The notes: generated by a model not told the origin, from the sequence alone. A DNA stretch of 55,077 nt from Flavivirga aquimarina (GCF_030540835.1 NZ_JAUOEK010000050.1:1-55077); one strand, 5' to 3'; shown: positions 1-9,084, numbered from the stretch's first letter. Made by a program: numbers and translations.

Positions 1-141
1 CCGTTGAAATTGTCATTCCCGTGAAAACGGGAATCTAAATACAGAATTTCGGTTTTTGACCTTTTTAGGTCAAAATGAAACCAGCGAAATACCTCTATGG
101 CTCTGCCTCGAGGATAGTTGGTTTCAAGAAATTCTTTATTA
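1..141. repeat. Intergenic repeat debris with two hairpins
   Basis: No gene is visible. Positions 15-34 form a perfect 8-bp stem (ATTCCCGT / ACGGGAAT) closed by a GAAA loop, and 54-75 form a second 8-bp stem (TTTTGACC / GGTCAAAA). The words CCGTTGAAATTGTCATT (1-17) and GGCTCTGCCTC (99-109) recur near 33.3 kb and, more diverged, at 6.94 kb, so this is one member of a dispersed intergenic repeat family. The second hairpin lies just past the stop of the minus-strand gene but has no clear T-run on either strand, so a terminator role is unproven. Confidence 0.55.
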
Positions 142-142
142 T

Positions 143-736
143 TTATAATATAACAGATAAACCCAAAATCAATTGATTTGGTCTGGTGTCTAATCTACTA
201 GTATCAACATTATTATTATTTAAAAATGTTGCTTCATTTTTACTAAAGCCTCTTTCATAGCGCAAATCGATGCCTACCCTTTTTATATTAAACCCTATAC
301 CAAAATTAAGTCCAACAGAGAAATCATTCTCGATCTCATTAATAGAAATATTGTTAAACTCAGAATCTAGAATATATTGAAGCGAAGGCCCTCCAAATAC
401 ACTAATAGGTCCCAATATTCTTGTGCCAATTAATAGAGGCACATCAATTTTTTGCATCTTAAAGCTATTGTTAGTATAATCACTTTTAGTACTGGTATAA
501 ACAACCTCAGGTTTAAAATAAAGCCTGCTGTTTCCAATTTTACCAAATAAACCAACATGATATCCAATATTACCATCAGGATTATCAGCATTCGTATCAA
601 TGGCTTCGAAATAATTGCCATTAGCATTATAATTTAAACCAGCTTTAATCCCTATACCTGTACTCATTTGAGATTGAGCCATTGTTGTGACCGGAATAAT
701 TAATATAACTACCAAAATAAAAAATAGATGTTTCAT
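143..736 (-). CDS. Outer-membrane beta-barrel protein (PorT/OMP_b-brl type)
   Basis: A 197-residue exported protein. Residues 1-20 form a typical signal peptide with a hydrophobic core ending TTMAQ, cleaved before SQMSTG. The rest has the alternating polar/hydrophobic strand pattern and glycine turns of a small 8-strand Bacteroidota barrel: GIGIKAGLNYN early, GYHVGLFGKIG, FSVGLNFGIGFNIKRVGIDLRYERGF, and a final strand ending in hydrophobic LGLSVIL. This matches the PorT-like/OMP_b-brl_2 families, which sit in the outer membrane and mostly have no known function. It is divergent from tgt and has no operon partner on its strand in the window. A specific role cannot be assigned; the barrel call itself is fairly safe. 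Confidence 0.75.
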   Translation of the reverse strand: MKHLFFILVVILIIPVTTMAQSQMSTGIGIKAGLNYNANGNYFEAIDTNADNPDGNIGYHVGLFGKIGNSRLYFKPEVVYTSTKSDYTNNSFKMQKIDVPLLIGTRILGPISVFGGPSLQYILDSEFNNISINEIENDFSVGLNFGIGFNIKRVGIDLRYERGFSKNEATFLNNNNVDTSRLDTRPNQLILGLSVIL

Positions 737-936
737 AAGATTCGTTTTAAGATTTGATTCATAATAACAAAAACGTTGCCAAAAGGATATTATTTCCTTT
801 TTATATAACTATTGCTATAGAATTTTAGTTATTTATCTTTTAATAAATTAGAAGAGGACTTACCTTAATTTGGTAAAATAAAACTAATTTAAAATTAAAA
901 AAATATGTAGGTTTGCCAACATATAATGTAGTTGAG

Positions 937-2067
937 ATGAAATTTGAATTAAAGGCAAAAGACCCCCTAAGTAAAGCCAGAGCGGGCAAAATAACTACCG
1001 ATCATGGTAGTATAGAAACCCCTATATTTATGCCAGTAGGTACAGTTGCCACTGTTAAAGGAGTGCATCAGCGAGAATTAAAAGATGATATTAATCCCGA
1101 CATTATTTTAGGGAATACCTACCATTTGTACTTACGTCCTCAAACAGATATTATCGAAAAGGCAGGCGGACTCCATAAGTTTATGAATTGGGATAGAAAT
1201 ATCTTAACAGATTCTGGAGGATATCAAGTATATTCATTATCAGCTAATAGAAAAATTAAAGAAGAAGGCGTTAAGTTTAAATCGCATATAGACGGAAGCT
1301 ACCATACATTTACACCAGAAAATGTTATGGAGATTCAACGTAGTATAGGAGCCGATATTATTATGGCTTTTGATGAGTGCACACCATACCCATGCGACTA
1401 TAATTATGCAAAACGCTCTATGCATATGACGCATCGTTGGTTAGACAGATGCATTAATCATTTAGAAAAAACACCTTTAAAATATAATTACAATCAAGCA
1501 TTTTTTCCAATAGTACAAGGGAGTACCTATAAAGATTTGCGTATGCAATCTGCAGAATACATTGCAAATTCTGGTGCTGTTGGTAATGCTATAGGCGGTT
1601 TATCGGTAGGAGAGCCTGCAGAAGAAATGTATGCCATGACCGATGTGGTTTGTGCTATTTTACCAGAAGAAAAGCCACGTTATTTAATGGGCGTTGGAAC
1701 ACCAATCAATATTTTAGAAAATATTGCGTTAGGAGTAGATATGTTTGATTGTGTTATGCCAACAAGAAATGCCAGAAACGGTATGTTATTTACAGCTCAT
1801 GGCACTATAAATATTAAAAATTTAAAATGGGCAGACGATTTTTCGCCTATTGATGCTATGGGAATAACATTTGTAGATACCGAATATAGTAAAGCATACT
1901 TAAGACATTTATTTACCGTTAATGAGTTGTTAGGCAAACAAATAGCAACCATACACAATTTAGGATTTTATTTATGGTTGGTTCGAGAAGCAAGAAAACA
2001 TATATTAGCAGGAGATTTTAAAACATGGAAAGACAACATGGTAAAACAAATGGATAATCGCTTATAG
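937..2067 (+). CDS. tgt: Queuine tRNA-ribosyltransferase
   Basis: Exchanges guanine-34 for a 7-deazaguanine precursor in GU(N)-anticodon tRNAs during queuosine synthesis. The ATG at 937 gives a 376-residue protein starting MKFELKAKDP, which matches the family; the open frame extends to a TTG at 913, but those 8 extra residues are probably not translated. Visible signatures are TDSGGYQVYSLS with the general-base Asp, the GGLSVGEP loop, and DMFDCVMPTRNARNG with the nucleophile Asp. The usual CxCxxC zinc ligands are absent: the equivalent ungapped segment reads GITFVD, while the fourth ligand His in TIHN is kept. The stop lies 5 nt before the LptF/LptG-type gene, so the two are probably cotranscribed. 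Confidence 0.95.
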   Translation: MKFELKAKDPLSKARAGKITTDHGSIETPIFMPVGTVATVKGVHQRELKDDINPDIILGNTYHLYLRPQTDIIEKAGGLHKFMNWDRNILTDSGGYQVYSLSANRKIKEEGVKFKSHIDGSYHTFTPENVMEIQRSIGADIIMAFDECTPYPCDYNYAKRSMHMTHRWLDRCINHLEKTPLKYNYNQAFFPIVQGSTYKDLRMQSAEYIANSGAVGNAIGGLSVGEPAEEMYAMTDVVCAILPEEKPRYLMGVGTPINILENIALGVDMFDCVMPTRNARNGMLFTAHGTINIKNLKWADDFSPIDAMGITFVDTEYSKAYLRHLFTVNELLGKQIATIHNLGFYLWLVREARKHILAGDFKTWKDNMVKQMDNRL

Positions 2068-2072
2068 AGTTT

Positions 2073-3149
2073 ATGAAGATTCTCGATTGGTACATACTAA
2101 AGCGCTATTTGTTTACATTTTTAATGATGTTACTTCTGTTTATTCCCATAGGAATAACAGTGCACCTTGCAGAAAAAATAGGTAAAATATTAGAAAATGA
2201 AGTCCCTTTTGGGGAAGTCATGCTTTATTTCTTAGACTTTACAATTTATTTTGCTCACTTACTTTTTCCACTATTCTTATTTCTATCGGTAATTTGGTTT
2301 ACCTCAAAACTAGCAAATAATACAGAGGTTATTGCCTTTTTAAGTTCGGGTGTTTCATTCACACGTTTTTTAAGGCCTTACATGATAGGGTCTTCGGTAG
2401 TTGCTGTATTAGCAATTGTTTTGGGTCTATTTTTAGCACCAAAAGCAAGTGAGGGTTTTAACGATTTCAGCTTTAAATATTTAAAAAAAGGCAGAAGTGC
2501 CGTAAATAACAAAAATGTATTCAGGCAGATAAATGATAACGACATTATTTATGTAAGCAGTTTTAATGAAAAAAGCAAAGAAGGAAGAAATTTTACTTTA
2601 GAGCACTTTGAAGGAAACGAACTTGTTTATAAAATAACTGCCGATAGAATAAAGTATATAGAAAAAGATACTACATATCAATTAACTAATTACCTTAAAA
2701 GAGATATTGGTAAAACGGCAGATATTTTAGAACAAACTAAAAAGAAAGATACCCTTTTTTCTTTCCATGTAGATGATCTTATTCCTGAAATATATGCAGC
2801 CGAAACCAAAATGTACGGTGATTTAAAACGTTTTATAGCAGAAGAAGAAGCTAGGGGTTCTTCTAACGTAGGGCGTTTTCAATTGGTTTTATATAGAAAA
2901 TGGAGTTTGCCGGTTTCAGTTTTTATTTTAACAATTATAGCAGTGGCCGTATCGTCAATAAAAAGACGTGGAGGTATGGGGGTTAATTTAGCTGTAGGTA
3001 TCTGTATCGCTATGATCTTTGTGTTTTTCGATAAAATTTTTGGAGTTATGGCAGAACAATCCGATTTTCCGCCATTAGTTGCAGTATGGTTTCCTAACAT
3101 CATTTTTAGTGTTTTAGCAGCATATCTTTTATATAATGCCAAGCGCTAG
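2073..3149 (+). CDS. LptF/LptG family permease (YjgP/YjgQ)
   Basis: A 358-residue inner-membrane protein of the LPS-export ABC transporter (LptB2FG), which pulls lipopolysaccharide from the inner membrane toward LptC/LptA. It starts MKILDWYILKRYLFTF, the standard opening of the family. Three membrane helices lie in residues ~10-130, followed by a periplasmic beta-jellyroll (~135-265) and three C-terminal helices (~270-355), including the IKRRGGMGVNLAVGICIAMIF segment. It begins 5 nt after the tgt stop, a tgt-lptG pairing I recall from other Flavobacteriaceae. Sequence alone does not separate LptF from LptG; the short jellyroll and gene context favour LptG. Confidence 0.88.
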   Translation: MKILDWYILKRYLFTFLMMLLLFIPIGITVHLAEKIGKILENEVPFGEVMLYFLDFTIYFAHLLFPLFLFLSVIWFTSKLANNTEVIAFLSSGVSFTRFLRPYMIGSSVVAVLAIVLGLFLAPKASEGFNDFSFKYLKKGRSAVNNKNVFRQINDNDIIYVSSFNEKSKEGRNFTLEHFEGNELVYKITADRIKYIEKDTTYQLTNYLKRDIGKTADILEQTKKKDTLFSFHVDDLIPEIYAAETKMYGDLKRFIAEEEARGSSNVGRFQLVLYRKWSLPVSVFILTIIAVAVSSIKRRGGMGVNLAVGICIAMIFVFFDKIFGVMAEQSDFPPLVAVWFPNIIFSVLAAYLLYNAKR

Positions 3150-3281
3150 GGTTTAATAAGAAATAAGATGTACAGAATTTACTGAGGTATTTTATGTAGT
3201 AACGAGGCAAAAAATGCAGATATAGCCAAAGCTAAATCGAGGCTTTTTAACAAAGTTAATGTGTAAAAAGAACGAGTAAAA

Positions 3282-4193
3282 ATGGATAGATTATTTCATA
3301 ATAAGCCCAAGTTTAAAAACTATTTACACCTTCATTTTTTAGTCTTTATTGGAAGTTTTACAGCGATTCTCGGAGAATTAATTACAATAAAAGAGATACC
3401 ATTAGTTTGGTATAGAATGGTATTAGCGTCAGTTTTAATGTTTGTTTATATTAAAATAGCTAAGGTTAAATTAAAAATCACTCTAAAATCCGTTCTCAGA
3501 CTTTCAATAGCAGGCATCATCATTGCATTACATTGGATTACTTTTTTTGGAGCCATAAACGCCTCTAACATATCAATAGCATTAGCTATGTTTTCAACAG
3601 GTGCCTTTTTTACTTCTTTTATAGAACCTGTTATTTATAAAAGACCTATTATTTGGTATGAAATCCTTTTTGGAATTATAGTGGTGATAGGCGTTTTTAT
3701 AATTACACAAAGTGAAATGAAATACCTCAAAGGCATTCTCCTTGGAATATCTTCAGCTCTTTTTTCTTCATTATTTGCAGTATTAAACGGGAAATTTTTA
3801 ACGAAACATACCGCAACCGTAATTTCGTTTTACGAATTTTTAAGTGGCGTAATATTCATTTCTATTTATATTTTATTTTTCGGAGATGGGTTTTCTTTAG
3901 ATTTTTTTAAAATAAGTACCTCAGATTTTGGATATCTTTTCATATTAGCATCTATTTGCACAGCCTATGCTTTTATTGCAGCAGTTTATGTTATGAAGCT
4001 TATTAGCCCGTATACAGTTATGTTAACGTATAATTTAGAACCTGTATATGGTATTATTATGGCAATTATATTGTTTCCAGATAAAGAACAAATGAGTGCA
4101 TCATTCTATTACGGGGCCATCGTAGTCGTAGCCGCGGTTATTTTAAATGGCATTTTAAAAAACTCAATAAAATTAAAAAGAAAGCAGACATAG
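3282..4193 (+). CDS. EamA/DMT-superfamily transporter
   Basis: A 303-residue inner-membrane protein with about ten hydrophobic helices arranged as two EamA repeats (roughly 10-145 and 150-290). The first repeat carries the typical W-Y-R segment (LVWYRMVLA) and GIIIALHWITFFGAINASNIS; the second ends with the LEPVYGIIMAIILFPD motif of the family. Members export amino acids, metabolites or drugs, but substrate cannot be read from sequence. It is separated by 130 nt from the upstream permease, and that gap shows no strong structure. It is followed after 70 nt by accA, which seems to have its own promoter. Confidence 0.85.
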   Translation: MDRLFHNKPKFKNYLHLHFLVFIGSFTAILGELITIKEIPLVWYRMVLASVLMFVYIKIAKVKLKITLKSVLRLSIAGIIIALHWITFFGAINASNISIALAMFSTGAFFTSFIEPVIYKRPIIWYEILFGIIVVIGVFIITQSEMKYLKGILLGISSALFSSLFAVLNGKFLTKHTATVISFYEFLSGVIFISIYILFFGDGFSLDFFKISTSDFGYLFILASICTAYAFIAAVYVMKLISPYTVMLTYNLEPVYGIIMAIILFPDKEQMSASFYYGAIVVVAAVILNGILKNSIKLKRKQT

Positions 4194-4216
4194 CAGTATA
4201 AGAAAATTAAAGTTTT

Positions 4217-4224
4217 TATATTTG
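4217..4224 (+). promoter_or_regulatory. Predicted -7 promoter element of accA
   Basis: TATATTTG matches the Bacteroidota -7 consensus TAnnTTTG exactly and lies 40 nt before the accA ATG. No clear TTG -33 partner stands at the usual 18-21 nt spacing, so only the -7 half is well supported. Confidence 0.45.
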
Positions 4225-4263
4225 TACGCTAACCAAAAATATTAAAAGTAAAACAGAATTCTT

Positions 4264-5217
4264 ATGGAATATTTGGAATTTGAACTACCTATAAAAGATT
4301 TGGAAGATCAACTACAAAAATGTAGAGTGATAGGAGAAGAAAGTGAAGTAGATGTTACCGAAACATGCTCTCAAATCGAAAAGAAGCTAAAAGAAGCTCA
4401 AAAAGATATTTATAAAAACTTATCGCCATGGCAGCGTGTACAATTGTCTCGCCATCCTAATAGACCTTATACATTAGATTATATAAGTGCTATTTGTGGA
4501 GATTCGTTTTTAGAATTACATGGAGATCGTAATATAAAAGATGATAAAGCCATGATAGGTGGCTTAGGAAAAATAGGCGATCAAAGTTTTATGTTTATTG
4601 GCCAGCAAAAAGGCTATAATACTAAAACGAGGCAGTATAGAAATTTCGGAATGGCTAACCCCGAAGGTTACCGGAAAGCATTGCGTTTAATGAAGTCTGC
4701 TGAAAAGTTTGGAATACCTGTTGTAACTTTAATTGATACACCAGGAGCATATCCAGGACTAGAAGCAGAAGAACGCGGACAAGGAGAAGCCATAGCCAGA
4801 AATATTTTAGAAATGACACGTTTAAAAGTTCCTATTATAACTATAGTAATAGGAGAGGGAGCCTCTGGAGGCGCCTTAGGTATAGGTGTTGGCGATAAAG
4901 TATTAATGTTAGAAAACTCATGGTATTCTGTAATATCACCAGAGAACTGCTCTTCAATCCTATGGCGTAGTTGGGAATATAAAGAACAAGCAGCCGAGGC
5001 TTTAAAATTAACAGCAACAGATGCTATGAAGATAAAAGTAGTAGATGGTGTTATTAAAGAACCACTTGGAGGGGCACATAGAGATCGTGAAAAAACATTT
5101 TTGGCAGTGAGTAATGCTATCGTAAAATCTTTTGAAGCACTAAAAAACTTATCACCAACAGATTTAATATCCGAGCGTATGGATAAATATGCAAATATGG
5201 GAGTATTTAAAGGGTAA
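4264..5217 (+). CDS. accA: Acetyl-CoA carboxylase carboxyltransferase subunit alpha
   Basis: The alpha half of the carboxyltransferase that moves CO2 from carboxybiotin to acetyl-CoA, giving malonyl-CoA for fatty-acid synthesis; it acts in the cytoplasm with AccD. Length (317 residues) is standard. Visible are an N-terminal helical segment (1-60), the [19 protein letters not shown] motif, the [16 protein letters not shown] stretch, DTPGAYPG, and the oxyanion-hole region [15 protein letters not shown]. The C-terminal EPLGGAHRD segment is also typical. It is a stand-alone gene here, with dnaB 170 nt downstream. Confidence 0.97.
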   Translation: MEYLEFELPIKDLEDQLQKCRVIGEESEVDVTETCSQIEKKLKEAQKDIYKNLSPWQRVQLSRHPNRPYTLDYISAICGDSFLELHGDRNIKDDKAMIGGLGKIGDQSFMFIGQQKGYNTKTRQYRNFGMANPEGYRKALRLMKSAEKFGIPVVTLIDTPGAYPGLEAEERGQGEAIARNILEMTRLKVPIITIVIGEGASGGALGIGVGDKVLMLENSWYSVISPENCSSILWRSWEYKEQAAEALKLTATDAMKIKVVDGVIKEPLGGAHRDREKTFLAVSNAIVKSFEALKNLSPTDLISERMDKYANMGVFKG

Positions 5218-5386
5218 CTCTTTTAAAACCATAACATAAAAGAAATCTGAAACATATAGTTTTGGATTTTTTTATGCTTATTAACAATATTTTTAAGTTG
5301 TTAACAGTTAAATTGTTAATGCTCTGTGAGCAATCCAGATTCATTTTTTGTTTAAATAACCTTTCTTTTTAATTACTTTCGTAAGT

Positions 5387-6928
5387 ATGAAACAACCTAA
5401 CCAAATTCAAGGATATAAAGTCGATAAAAGTACTATTATTAGTCTTGAAAAAGGGAAAATACCCCCTCAAGCACTTGATTTAGAGGAGGTTGTTCTCGGC
5501 GCAATGATGATTGATAAAAAAGGAGTTGACGAAGTTATCGATATTTTAAGTCCCGAAGCGTTTTATAAAGAATCACATCAATATATATTCGAAGCGATTT
5601 TTCAGTTGTTTGAAAACAGTGAACCTGTCGACTTATTAACCGTTTCTACACAATTAAAGAAAAGTTCAAAATTAGAACTAGCAGGCGGTGATTTTTACCT
5701 AATTTCATTAACACAAAAAGTGTCGTCTTCCGCTCATATAGAGTTTCACGCACGTATTATACTACAAAAATTTATTCAGCGTAGCTTAATAAAAATCTCC
5801 AATGAAATTATTGAAGATTCTTATGATGAGACTAAAGATGTGTTCGATTTATTAGACAAAGCAGAAGCAAAACTATACGAAGTTACACAAGGAAATATTA
5901 AAAAATCGAGTGAAACAGCTCAAGATTTAGTTATTCAAGCCAAAAAGAAAATTGAAGAAATTTCAAATAAAGAAGGGCTTAGTGGTATTCCAACAGGATT
6001 TAACAAACTAGATAAACTAACATCTGGATGGCAGCCATCCGATTTAATTATTGTAGCTGCACGTCCGGGTATGGGTAAAACCGCTTTAACACTTTCTATG
6101 GCAAGAAATATAGCCGTAGATCAAAATATACCAGTGGCATTCTTTTCTTTAGAAATGGCATCCGTACAATTAATTACCCGTTTAATTTCTAGTGAAACAG
6201 GTTTGTCCTCAGAAAAACTACGTACAGGAAAGTTAGAAAAACATGAGTGGGAGCAACTTAACGTAAAAGTAAAAGGCTTAGAAAAAGCACCGCTTTTTAT
6301 TGATGACACACCATCCCTTTCCATTTTTGATTTAAGAGCAAAAGCACGTCGTTTATCATCACAGCATGGCATTAAATTAATCATGATTGATTACTTGCAG
6401 TTAATGACAGGTGGTAATAGCCATGGAGGAAACCGTGAACAGGAAATTTCCATGATTTCCAGAAACTTAAAAGCATTAGCAAAAGAGTTGATGGTTCCTG
6501 TAATTGCCTTATCACAATTATCGCGTGCCGTAGAAACCCGTGGAGGCAGTAAACGACCACTGTTATCAGATTTACGTGAATCTGGAGCCATAGAGCAGGA
6601 TGCCGATATTGTATCGTTTATCTACAGACCCGAATATTACAAAATAGACGAATGGGATGATGAAGAACGATCGCCAACAGAAGGGCAAGCAGAGTTTATC
6701 GTTGCAAAACACAGAAATGGAGGTTTAGAAAATATACGTTTAAAGTTTATTGGACATTTAGGTAAGTTTGATAATTTAGACGATTTTGATTCGCCATTCG
6801 AATTCCATTCCAAGATGAATGCCGCAGCTAACGACGATACTTTTAAAGCTGACGATTTTAAAGCAAGTCCAGACCAGGCTTTCGGAAGTTCGTTTAACGA
6901 AGGCGATGATAACGATGTACCGTTTTAA
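5387..6928 (+). CDS. dnaB: Replicative DNA helicase DnaB
   Basis: The hexameric 5'-3' helicase that unwinds DNA at the replication fork. At 513 residues it is slightly longer than E. coli DnaB because of N- and C-terminal tails. Residues ~25-130 hold the N-terminal domain (PPQALDLEEVVLGAMM opening), then a linker helix region to ~190, then the RecA-like motor. The Walker A loop is ARPGMGKTAL (~223-232), Walker B is IMIDYLQLM (~331), and the DnaB-specific LSQLSRAVE and LSDLRESGAIEQDAD motifs follow. The C-terminal tail after ~460 is acidic and low in complexity (ends GDDNDVPF). No intein interrupts the motifs. Confidence 0.97.
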   Translation: MKQPNQIQGYKVDKSTIISLEKGKIPPQALDLEEVVLGAMMIDKKGVDEVIDILSPEAFYKESHQYIFEAIFQLFENSEPVDLLTVSTQLKKSSKLELAGGDFYLISLTQKVSSSAHIEFHARIILQKFIQRSLIKISNEIIEDSYDETKDVFDLLDKAEAKLYEVTQGNIKKSSETAQDLVIQAKKKIEEISNKEGLSGIPTGFNKLDKLTSGWQPSDLIIVAARPGMGKTALTLSMARNIAVDQNIPVAFFSLEMASVQLITRLISSETGLSSEKLRTGKLEKHEWEQLNVKVKGLEKAPLFIDDTPSLSIFDLRAKARRLSSQHGIKLIMIDYLQLMTGGNSHGGNREQEISMISRNLKALAKELMVPVIALSQLSRAVETRGGSKRPLLSDLRESGAIEQDADIVSFIYRPEYYKIDEWDDEERSPTEGQAEFIVAKHRNGGLENIRLKFIGHLGKFDNLDDFDSPFEFHSKMNAAANDDTFKADDFKASPDQAFGSSFNEGDDNDVPF

Positions 6929-7290
6929 CCGAAAAGAATTTCTCTAGGCTTTGTCTCGGGGTTTCCGTTAAAATTCCTATTTCTGCGTAGACAAGAATCT
7001 ATCTCTATTTTAACTTCCTATTTATTAAATGTTCAAGAAGCTGAAACATGAATAAATAGAAAAGGAGAAAATGATTTTAAAGTCATAGTATTCATTATTA
7101 TCATATTAAATAAAAAGAGCGAGTGAGATTTACATAGGAAAGCACGATATATTTTTTTATAAAATATGTTTGAACAAAATGTTAAATCATTTTAATCAGA
7201 CTAATTTTTAAGTATCTTTCAACTTCAATAAGAGTTTCTGTCATTTCGAAAAAGGAACGGCTGAGAAATCTCATAAATTTTTACTTTAAA
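6929..7290. repeat. Gene-free region with two dispersed intergenic repeats
   Basis: This 362-nt stretch holds no credible gene. Positions ~6930-7000 are a diverged copy of the repeat seen at 1-140 and 33.29 kb; shared words include CGAAAAGAATT, CTAGGCT and GGGTTTCCGTT. Positions ~7240-7274 (GTCATTTCGAAAAAGG ... GAGAAATCTCAT) belong to a second type of intergenic repeat that I recall as widespread in flavobacterial genomes. The rest is AT-rich with no clear promoter or hairpin. Confidence 0.6.
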
Positions 7291-8550
7291 TTGAAAAAGC
7301 TATTTATAAGTTTACTTTTTATTTTAATAGGTATTAATACCTATGCTTCTTACATCCTTGTTCCTATGGATGCAGAAAGTCAAAAGAATCATCTAAAAGC
7401 CTATGGTATCACTTATTGGACACTTAATAAGGAGCTAAAAGTAAAATGGCTTTTAAACTACAGAGGTGGGTCTTTTTTATTACCAGACACAGAACAAATC
7501 CAAAGAGAATGTCAAATTAGGGGTGTTTCTTTCGAGGTTATTTCGAACACTAAAGCAGAAAGTATTTTAGAAGAGATAAACAGTCCAAGTAAAAATATGG
7601 AAGCCGTAGTGTTAGAAAAAGCACCAAAAATTGCTGTCTATACACCAAAAGGTAAACTGCCTTGGGACGATGCCGTAACGATGGTATTACAATATGCCGA
7701 AATTCCTTATGAAAAAGTTTATGATGAAGAAGTATTAAATGACGGTTTGCTGTTGTTCGATTGGCTACACTTACATCATGAGGATTTTACAGGGCAGTAT
7801 GGCAAATTTTATGGAAGGTATAGAGCCATATCTTGGTATATAAATGAAAAGAAAGAAGCAGAAGCTTTAGCCACAAAACTGGGGTATAGTAAGGTATCTG
7901 ATGAAAAATTAGATGTCGCTCTAAAAATTAGAGATTATGTAGTTGGTGGTGGATTTATGTTTGCCATGTGTAGTGCCACAGATAGTTTTGATATTGCTTT
8001 ATCTGCCGAAGGGGTAGACATTTGTGAGCCCATGTTTGATGGTGATGGTAGCGACCCAGCCTATCAAAATAAAATTGATTATAATAACACTTTTGCGTTT
8101 ACTAATTTCACGTTAGAACGAAGCCCTACAGCATATGAGTTTTCTTCAATAGATATGTCGAACAAACGTAGAGTACCTAAAACAACCGATTATTTTTCAT
8201 TAATGGAATTTTCGGCAAAATGGGATCCCATCCCAACCATGCTATGCCAAAATCACACCGCTTTAGTAAAAGGGTTTATGGGGCAAACAACATCTTTTAC
8301 AAGAGACGAAATTAAATCGAATGTATTAGTTCTAGGAGAAACAAAATTAAATGGCGAGGCAAAATACATCCATGGTATAAAAGGAAAAGGTTTTTTTACA
8401 TTTTATGGAGGACATGACCCCGAAGACTATCAACATATGGTAGGAGATGCCAAAACAGAATTAGATTTACATCCAACATCTCCGGGGTATAGACTTATTT
8501 TAAATAATGTATTGTTTCCAGCTGCCAGAAAAAAGAAACAAAAAACCTAA
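7291..8550 (+). CDS. Conserved exported protein, commonly mis-annotated 'asparagine synthetase B'
   Basis: A 419-residue secreted or periplasmic protein of a family conserved in Flavobacteriia. Translation must start at the TTG at 7291, because only this start gives the signal peptide (MKKLFISLLFILIGINTYAS); the next ATG falls after the cleavage site. Databases often call homologues asparagine synthetase B, but I see neither the N-terminal catalytic Cys2 of the glutaminase domain nor an SGGxDS pyrophosphate loop. The segment GGGFMFAMCSATDSFD (~residues 220-235) and GGHDPEDYQH near the end resemble a class-I glutamine-amidotransferase-like (GATase1) fold with a candidate nucleophilic Cys. True function is unknown. 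No operon partner is on the same strand. Confidence 0.8.
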   Translation: MKKLFISLLFILIGINTYASYILVPMDAESQKNHLKAYGITYWTLNKELKVKWLLNYRGGSFLLPDTEQIQRECQIRGVSFEVISNTKAESILEEINSPSKNMEAVVLEKAPKIAVYTPKGKLPWDDAVTMVLQYAEIPYEKVYDEEVLNDGLLLFDWLHLHHEDFTGQYGKFYGRYRAISWYINEKKEAEALATKLGYSKVSDEKLDVALKIRDYVVGGGFMFAMCSATDSFDIALSAEGVDICEPMFDGDGSDPAYQNKIDYNNTFAFTNFTLERSPTAYEFSSIDMSNKRRVPKTTDYFSLMEFSAKWDPIPTMLCQNHTALVKGFMGQTTSFTRDEIKSNVLVLGETKLNGEAKYIHGIKGKGFFTFYGGHDPEDYQHMVGDAKTELDLHPTSPGYRLILNNVLFPAARKKKQKT

Positions 8551-8554
8551 AGCA

Positions 8555-8998
8555 TTATTCTTGAACCTCTAAAACTTTCTTAAATGTATATATAAAACCA
8601 TCCGCTACATCACCTTCAGATGTGGAATTTTCATCAATTTCAAGATAACTTTGAGTTGTAGTTGTAGTTAACAGTCCCATTTCATTATTCTCAACAACAA
8701 GAAATTCATCGTCCCCTTCAGTTATAATAGAGAAATCGTACGTGCCTGAATCTAGACCATCTACTTTAGTATCATCTGTATTATTGTTAACCACTGTAAT
8801 AACACTATTATTTCCATCAAAAATCCAAATGATAGTTTTTAAATCAAAAGTATCATCAACACCAGCTAAACCCCCAGTAACATTTGTTAAATGCCAGGTA
8901 GTAAATACAACTGTATCATCTGAATTATTATCGTCATTGAGTGAGCAATTAGTTAAAACAAAAAAACAGGTTAATATGATTAATAAATTACGTTTCAT
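8555..8998 (-). CDS. Small lipoprotein, lipocalin-like
   Basis: A 147-residue lipoprotein with a clear lipobox: hydrophobic residues 5-17 then LTNC, with Cys18 as the lipidated residue, followed by an acidic linker (SLNDDNNSDD). The mature part reads as alternating beta strands (TTWHLTNVTGG near 33, IIWIFDGNNSVITVVNN, GTYDFSIITEGDDEFLVVENN, GFIYTFKKV at the end). This is the pattern of the lipocalin-like/DUF5004-type lipoproteins common in Flavobacteriia. It is convergent with the upstream gene, leaving 4 nt between stops. No ligand or function can be given. Confidence 0.7.
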   Translation of the reverse strand: MKRNLLIILTCFFVLTNCSLNDDNNSDDTVVFTTWHLTNVTGGLAGVDDTFDLKTIIWIFDGNNSVITVVNNNTDDTKVDGLDSGTYDFSIITEGDDEFLVVENNEMGLLTTTTTQSYLEIDENSTSEGDVADGFIYTFKKVLEVQE

Positions 8999-9057
8999 AA
9001 TTTTTAAAAATTTAGGTTTATTTATAATAGATGAAAAATAGTAGAAAAGGTTGCGTG

Positions 9058-9084
9058 AAGTAAATAAAGTATTTACTTATAAGT
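9058..9084. promoter_or_regulatory. Palindromic element upstream of yjbQ
   Basis: AAGTAAATA (9058-9066) and TATTTACTT (9070-9078) form a perfect 9-bp inverted repeat with a 3-nt spacer. It overlaps a second perfect palindrome, ACTTATAAGT (9075-9084). The element ends 32 nt before the yjbQ ATG, in the place expected for an operator or promoter-proximal site. The base composition is AT-rich, so chance is possible. Confidence 0.4.

Noticed and set aside
913-936. Upstream TTG start for tgt
   Set aside because: The ATG at 937 gives the standard MKFELK start and family length; the eight upstream residues match nothing typical.
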